Positions 57,358 to 64,000 of a DNA stretch of 64,000 nucleotides are shown here, piece by piece. Below the pieces are notes generated by a model. The model ran no database searches and was not told where the DNA came from. It was given only the letters and a program-made list of their open reading frames with translations. Source of the stretch: Blastomyces gilchristii SLH14081 (taxonomy: Eukaryota; Ascomycota; Eurotiomycetes; Onygenales; Ajellomycetaceae); the NCBI RefSeq assembly GCF_000003855.2, contig NW_003101673.1, positions 1,428,969 through 1,492,968 of the forward strand, given 5' to 3'. The position numbers and the translations under genes are program-made. Within the stretch, counting starts at the first letter, position 1, and each line of letters begins with the position of its first letter.

Positions 57358-60300
57358 TCTGATAGCATGTCTAAAAATTAGTGAGAAGTACAGACTTCTT
57401 CAGAATATGATAATTTCATCTATAAAGTGATTTATAGTTATCATATCAGTGTGATTCTAGAACATCTCAAAAGATAGTATATAAAGAGTGATAAGTAAAA
57501 GAGTATCTGATTGATACTGCTTTGCTTATTAGAGAAAAACTTCACACTCAGATAAATACCATGTATAAAATACAAACAGATGAGATGTGAGAAAGAGAAT
57601 AAGAGTAATGAACCAGATTCAAAGAAGTTCACTCTCTACTTAAAAGAAGAATAAAAAGAGAGAATGATTATCATCAGAGTTATATAATAATAACAGAAAT
57701 TATATAATAATATAGTGATATAATGATATAGTAATATAATAATAGATATTATACAATTAATAAGAAATCACTGAAATAAATATCTCTTCTAGTTAATATA
57801 AATAACACTCTTCTCTGCTATCTGAATCAGAAGATATATAGAATCTCTTAGAGAGTTTACTTAAAATAGTAAGAAAAGCAGCTGAAACTGCTGAATCAGA
57901 ATGAAAGCTTTGTATATGTACAAGAATTCTAAATAAGATTAAGGTCTTGTATACATAGTGACAGACTGAGATAAAAAAATAATAATTAACATTCACTGTA
58001 AATTAAGTATTCACTATAAAAAGCTTCACTGATGTAATTATCACTATTAATAAAAATAGAGAAAATCAGATCTTAGATTTACAGTGAAAGATTAAATATT
58101 TATATAGATAGATAACTATATTAAATCTGAAGATCTTACTATAATTATTTATAATCTCTTCAGAAGTATACACACTATCAGAAATCACTGTATAGAATGA
58201 GAATTCAAGTATAAAATTAAGCTGAGAGATCTATCAGAGCTATTAAGCTTTAATAATAACTGAAAAAATAATACTATAATCAGCTGATTAAGTCAGATAT
58301 AATTATATTATCAGATTAAATATAAACTCATAGATAGATAGTTAACAGAATTTTAATAAGTCTTAAGATCTGCTGTGTTTCTATATAGAAAAGTAAAGTT
58401 ATTATAAATAATTAATAAAAAGATAAATCTCACAGATCTGAAGTAATATTCATTTCTATAAATATAAAATAAGTTTTTCAAATAAATCTTATATAACTTT
58501 GAGAAAGTGAATATATAAAATAAGTATTATAAATACTTCACTGAGTGTAGATAAGTATGTAATTTTATATTATACTTTATATACTTTAACTTACACTATC
58601 TTATATTAAATAAAGAGCTTTCAACATCTTTCTATTTATAGATCTTTATTCATGATCTTATATCTGAGTTAAGAGTGAAATGAAAATACTTAATCTTATA
58701 ATTAGATATAGTGAAAGAAGTATATAACATTCTTATTATATAGAAATAAGTAAGTTAATTATAATAGAAAATACTGTAATTAAGTATATTTCAATAAAGA
58801 ACAGATAATCAGACTTCTATAATACAAGTTATATATCTGAATATAATGAATCTAGATCTGAATGTCATTACTAAAGTATTGAATTTCTTAAAAAAGAGAT
58901 TCTCTGAGTGAAAATCTTGATATTATAAGTATTAAGCTTGCTTTAACTGCAGATATTAAAATCATGATATAAAAGATTACACATAGTATACACAGTTAAG
59001 AGAAGTAAGAGAGTTAAAAAACTAGCAGAATCAATGAGCTCAGAGACACTTACTAATATTCTATAAAAAGTCTTTAAAGTGAAAGAGATGTTTATATTAA
59101 AAGACTCTCTGAATTCTATGAATATTAAGAGAAAGCAGGCTTCTGACTGAGATACAGATGAGAATGAAGCAGATACTTATCTTAATATCTTAAGATCTGA
59201 AATATTAATGTATAAGAGATACTTGAATAAGAATTAAGAGATAACTGTAAAAGTATTAACAGATATAGAAGCTTCTATATAATATATTAATAATTATATA
59301 ATCTGAAGACTGAAAGAGATCTGCTGAGTAAAGAATTTTCAATATATAAGATTATTTAATAACTGATATTTAATATTACTTATAAGAGTAAGAGTTCTCT
59401 TACACTTTAAAGAATGATCTTGCTATATTTGAGTGTAAGAGCTGCAGAACATGAAATACAATCTTATTCTCAGACTTAATTGATTTCAAAGATTCAATTC
59501 ACAGATTTAATAATGTACATGTCATATATAATTAATCAATAGAAAGAAAACAGTTCATATAATTCTATTAACTAATATGAGAAGAACATTTCATATCTCT
59601 GATATAGAAGAGTTAAATCTGCTTACATATTAACAAGTAAAAAGAATGATTTATAAGATCTTATTTAAAAGCATTCTGTATATTATACAGAACTCAGAAG
59701 CAGAGAAAATCAAGATAAAGAATATGTAGAAGAACAAGTATATGAAGAAGCTTTTAAAGAAGTATGAAAAGATCTTCTGAACAGATCTTTCATCAGAATT
59801 ACTGTCAGAATAAGAATTTATACATAAGATTGATATAAGAGATGCAAAATCAGTTAATCAGAATGCATACTCTCTGTTATAAATACATCTTAAAGAACAG
59901 AAGTATCAGATCACAGATCTTCTAGAATGTAATCTTATATAATTCTCATTAAGTACATGAGACTTTCCAGTTCTATTCATGAAAAAGATGAAGAGAAAGT
60001 GACAGATGTGTATTAATTATTAAGCACTTAATAAGCTTATAATTAAGAATGAATATTCACTGCTATAAATTCAATAACAGTTGAATATAGTTGAAAATAT
60101 CTGATATCTATCAAAGATTAATCTTCTCTCAGAATACTGATAAATCTGTATAAATAAACTGTCAGTTCTGTAAACTGTATTTAATATATAATGAAGAAAG
60201 TTCAAATTTCTGATAATATTATTCAGTCTGATAAATATATCTATTATCTTTTAAATAATAATGAATATAATTCTTTATAAATAAAATAAAACCTCATATC

Positions 60301-61341
60301 TTATATATCTTAATAATATTCTAGTCTTTTCAAACTTATATAATAAATATCTGAAGTATCTTAATGAAGTGCTTATAACTCTGACAGAGTATAAGCTTTA
60401 TATTAAATTAATAAAGTATATGTTTGAAACAGAAGAGTTGAAGTTTATAGAATATATAGTGAGTGATGACTGTATACACCTTATTTCAGAGAAATTGAAT
60501 GTCATAGTAAATTAATCATGACTGAGAAATATATATCATATACAATAGTTTCTTGAGTTAATCTCATATTATCACAGATTTATCAAGAATTTCATATAAA
60601 TATCTGCATCACTCTTAGATCTCTTAAGAGAAATAAATGCAAATCTGTAAAAGAAGAAGTTTCATTCAATTATCTAACATATTATATATAAAGAGGCTTT
60701 TCTCACACTGAGAAAATGTATAATAATATTCTCAGTATTTATTCAATCAGATCATAATAAATGTTTCTACATTAAGACAGATATATCTGAATGAGCTATC
60801 AGAGACACTCTTCTACAGATGAGTAAGAATAGCAAGCTGCATCTGATGATATACAATGATAGAAAACTATCAGATACTGAGTTTAATTACTCAGTGTATG
60901 AAAAGAAATTACTAGTAATTAAACACATACTGATATTATGAAATAGATATATTAATAACAGATATACAATAACAGTGATCACAGATTATAAAAGTCTTAT
61001 CTATCTATAATTAATAATAAAATCTTTCAAACACTTAGTATATTAAATCTCAGAGTTTTAAGCATATAATCTACATATTAAATACTGAAAGAGATCAGAC
61101 ACTGTGATACCTGATATAATCAGTTACAGACTTAATTTCATGAGTGAGAATTCTGTAAATCAGATATAAGAGAAGTTCATATTAAATGTACTGAGAGAGT
61201 ATAAGAAATCAGAATAAGTGAATGTAATAATTTCTCATTTGAAGAATGATAAAATGTTAAATAATAAATATCTTATAAGAGTAGTAGAAGAGATACTTCT
61301 GAACTTCAAGCTAGAAAAATTGAAAAATAATATTATGCTTT
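57358..61341 (+). pseudogene. Gypsy gag-pol remnant, copy 2
   Basis: Heavily stopped coding remnant in gag, protease, RT, RNase H, integrase-start order. Trp codons are mostly TGA or TAA. The RT and RNase H motifs listed for the element are the basis for assignment; gag and protease are inferred from position only. Confidence 0.7.
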
Positions 61342-64000
61342 ATTATTATTATTATTATTATTCTTCAATTATAGATGTATGCAGTCAGAGACTATGACAT
61401 CTACCTGAGAATCTTTAGTTCTCAGGGTTTTTCCTATATCTATAGAGTCAACTATTATACATTTATCAATTTCAAATATGCAAAATCAGAAAATTCCAGC
61501 CCAGAATACAAAAACTGTTTACAAATTGCAGTATTTCAACACCTTCTGATAGTTTGAAATCATTTGAAAATATTATGACAAAAGAAAAGAGAACATAGTC
61601 TTAAAGATAGACACATTAAATAAATAGAGAAAAGAACAGAAGAAAACAAGTACAGTAAAGAGAGACTATAACAAAACAAAATTATTAAAAGATGATGTAT
61701 AGCTGTTTTAACAGACTATATCTAGTCAATTTCCACCTCTTCATATTCAGATACTTCTGAATTCAGCCATTTTCTTGTAGCTGCTCTAGTTTCTGATAGA
61801 AAGTCTATTAAGTATTTAGTTCCTGTCTCAGTTGAGAATAAGAACCTCATATTTAATTGATTTAAATCATACTTCTTCTTTAATCTGACTCTGAGACTAT
61901 TGTATAATGCACAATGCATTACAATATGCTCAGGATTTTCATTCACATTGCAGAATGAGCACTCTGTTGAATCAAATCTATCATCAAATCTTTGTATATA
62001 AGATTTGAAATAACCATGTCCTAGTTTCAGCTGAATTATAGATGAGAATATTTTCTTTTTACATTTAATTGAACAAGATTTCCACTTTGGTTTTGTCTCA
62101 AATCTTGAATAATGTATACTCTTCTTTTGTTTCTGCCAGCTTTCATTTCACTTGTTTAAACAAGATTCTTTTATCTTTCTTTTTATGAAAGACCAGGACA
62201 CTGTTTTTTGAATAGATCTGCTTAATTCTGAACCCTTTTTTGCAGCTGAATCAGCCAATTCATTGCCATGAATATTCATATGAGCAGGAACTCAATGCAG
62301 ATGAATTATCAGTTTTAATATTCTTCTCTTTTGAATTTTCAAAACAGAGTTTAAAATCAGTTCAAGATTCATTTGATCATTATGAATCTGACTATTTCTA
62401 AGTCTTTTTAAAGCAGCTTGACTATCAGAGAATATTCATGCCTCTTTCAAATCATTTCCTCTTTTATAAGATTTTATTTCAATGAGTTTGAAAGCTTTCA
62501 CTATTACAAATAGTTCAGCATCAAAGACTTCAGATTCACAGCCTAAATTTCAGAAATCTGAGATAAAATTAATATTATCTTCAGTATAAGCAATGTCTGC
62601 GCCTAATCTATTCAAATTCTCATTTTTTGAGTCATCTGAGTAGATCAGAATAGAGTCTTTTATATTAATTGTAGAGATCTTCTTCAAATGCTGTTCATAT
62701 TCTCTCTCTTTAGATAGTTCACTTATTTGTAAGTCTATGAGAGATTCCAGCTTTTCTCTTCAGAGAGATAACTTCTCATGATCAATTTTCTCAACATTTA
62801 ATGAAGAAAATTGATTCTTAATAAGTGAACATAGTCTATACAGTTGAGAGGGCATTTTCTTTAAAGTATTATTCTCATTTCAATCAAGAAATCTATTTCA
62901 ATCCAGTTCATTTCCTGAGTTAACTGATGGAAATGAAGAAGAGACTCTTTCTCTGATTATATGATTTGAGCTCATCTTCATGACTCTCAGAGCATAGTTC
63001 ATACAGGCCTTTTCAAATTGAATAGCAGAAGGTGGAATTGAAGCTTCAATTTCCATTGCTTTAATAGAAGATGACTTGAATGCTTTCAGAATTCTTCTCA
63101 AAGCTCTGTTTTGTAGACTTTGAAAGAGTTCAGTGAAGTTTCCTTGATTGTTTCATCAAACTTGAACTTCATAATCAGCTACTGAGGTAATACAGGCTAT
63201 GTATAACTGTCTCATAGCCTGAAAGAATGGACCTCTCTCAGTATTTGATAGTCTGATTATACTATTCAGTAGTCTCTCTGCCTTGATGATTCTTTGTTGA
63301 ATATGATATTTAAAATTCAGCTTGGAGTTTAATCATACTCCTAGCCATTTAACATTTAAACCGGGTTTAATCTCTTTATTCAAAAGAGTTAGACTTAGTT
63401 CTTTCTCATTAAACCTGGGAAAAAAGTGAATTAGCTCAGTTTTATTCATATCAAATTGAATTAGATTGATATCTGCTCTAACAAAGATTTCCTTTACTGC
63501 TTTCTCAATCACTTCTAAATTCTCTTTGATTGTCTTTGAACTGTAGAGTAGATCAATATCATCTACATAACTTGGAGATCTCACTATTTTCATCTCTCTA
63601 TTCTTGAATAGATATGCAGTGTATATTGCAAATAAAACAGGTGAGATTGGAGATTCTTGTGATACTTCTATTTTTATCTCAGTTTTATCTTGTTTTCTTC
63701 CATCAAAGAATAGTTATATAATTCTTTTAGACATGAAACAATTGACTCATTTTATTAGAGAAAGTGACAGTTTTAACATCTTCAAAGTTTGAATCATCTT
63801 AGACTTTGACACATGATCAAATGCATCTTTTATATCAATAAAAACTGCAGTTGAGACCAGGCCTTCATACTTTGCTACTTGAACATCATGAATAACTGAG
63901 AGAACAGTATCAATTGCAGAACATTGTTTTCTATCTCTCATTTATTCATTAAATAGAAGAGAATCACTAATAGAGCTTATAAAAGATAATCTAGTAGCTA
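61342..64000 (-). mobile_element. LINE copy 3, 3' half, runs off the window
   Basis: Minus-strand LINE of the same family. The (TAA)n tail at 61,342-61,362 is inserted in Gypsy copy 2. Reading from the 3' end: hairpin CCTGAGAA/TTCTCAGG (61,401-61,423), C-terminal zinc motif with NENPEHIVMHC (about 61,915-61,950), RNase H with a DSQAALKRL-type core (about 62,400-62,430), and RT with YVDDIDLLYSS (about 63,540-63,572) still carrying both catalytic aspartates. Stops remain, but this copy keeps more intact motifs than copies 1 and 2. The 5' part lies beyond position 64,000. Confidence 0.88.
61722..64000 (-). pseudogene. LINE ORF2 (RT-RNase H-zinc C terminus), copy 3
   Basis: Partial, degraded ORF2. 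Open pieces are 61,946-61,722 (C terminus, NENPEHIVMHCALYNSLRVR then KKKYDLNQLNMRFLF), 63,101-62,898 (RT/RNase H linker), 63,593-63,333 (RT palm with YVDD) and 63,941-63,747 (upstream RT segment with the FIDIKDAFDHV motif, the first catalytic Asp region). Frames are interrupted by TGA and TAA at positions occupied by Trp or Gln in the other copies. Confidence 0.8.

Larger units (their letters stand above)
57191..61341 (+). mobile_element. Ty3/Gypsy retrotransposon copy 2, truncated by LINE copy 3
   Basis: Same family as copy 1, opposite orientation. After the 5' LTR come about 4 kb collinear with copy 1 internal sequence: a gag region, a zinc-knuckle remnant near 58,940-58,985 (CFNC-x-H), RT with YLNNILVFS (about 60,301-60,327) followed by the FLELISYYHRFIKNF segment (about 60,550-60,595), and RNase H with DYKSLIYL (about 60,985-61,010). 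The first part of integrase follows. It stops at 61,341, within a sequence that in copy 1 continues at about 23,912, where the LINE (TAA)n tail begins. Integrase catalytic core, antisense region and 3' LTR are absent from the window. The 310 bp before the LTR (56,881-57,190) are AT-rich with nothing recognised. Confidence 0.87.

Overview
The window is nuclear DNA of a filamentous ascomycete. Short spliceosomal introns with CTAAC-type branch sites, a pumilio protein, a tuberin homologue, Cse1 and a mitochondrial release-factor-like protein all fit. The alternation of very AT-rich, TE-packed blocks with a GC-balanced gene island is the picture described for large-genome Onygenales such as Blastomyces. 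That placement is inference; no marker here proves the species.

Left AT-rich block (1 to about 33,060). Everything identifiable is a transposable element degraded by C-to-T/G-to-A changes that look like repeat-induced point mutation (RIP). In order: unassigned AT-rich DNA; a hAT transposon (about 2,900-5,749) inserted in a Tad/I-type LINE (5,750-10,718); a tRNA-derived SINE (11,216-11,587); a MITE nested inside another MITE (11,782-12,714); an inverted second LINE lacking its RNase H region (12,715-about 16,740); and a Ty1/Copia element (about 16,750-30,909) that has been hit by a SINE, two MITEs and a complete 8.2-kb Ty3/Gypsy element with 168-bp LTRs. Two more MITEs and an inverted-chimeric LINE fragment close the block. 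The full-length MITEs are 506-507 bp, start TAGACTG, end CAGTCTA and carry 8-bp target duplications.

Gene island (about 33,060 to 56,880). Six genes are supported: a PUF-domain RNA-binding protein resembling Puf3 (+); a tuberin/TSC2 Rheb-GAP (-), convergent with it; the importin-alpha exporter Cse1 (+), divergent from TSC2; a 29-residue Cys-rich protein (-); a PLP-dependent Cys/Met-metabolism enzyme (+) with an apparent 1-base deletion; and a mitochondrial class-I release-factor-like protein of the Rso55/MTRFR type (-). They are housekeeping or regulatory genes with no sign of forming one pathway. Several pairs share divergent intergenic regions.

Right AT-rich block (about 56,880 to 64,000). 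This holds a second Gypsy copy in the opposite orientation (57,191-61,341), broken inside its integrase by a third LINE copy that runs off the window (61,342-64,000, minus strand).

The most informative signals are the SINE whose 3' end resembles that of the local LINE, the MITE family with its probable hAT parent, the tiny Cys-rich gene, the frameshift in the PLP enzyme, and an antisense Cys-rich coding remnant inside the Gypsy element.
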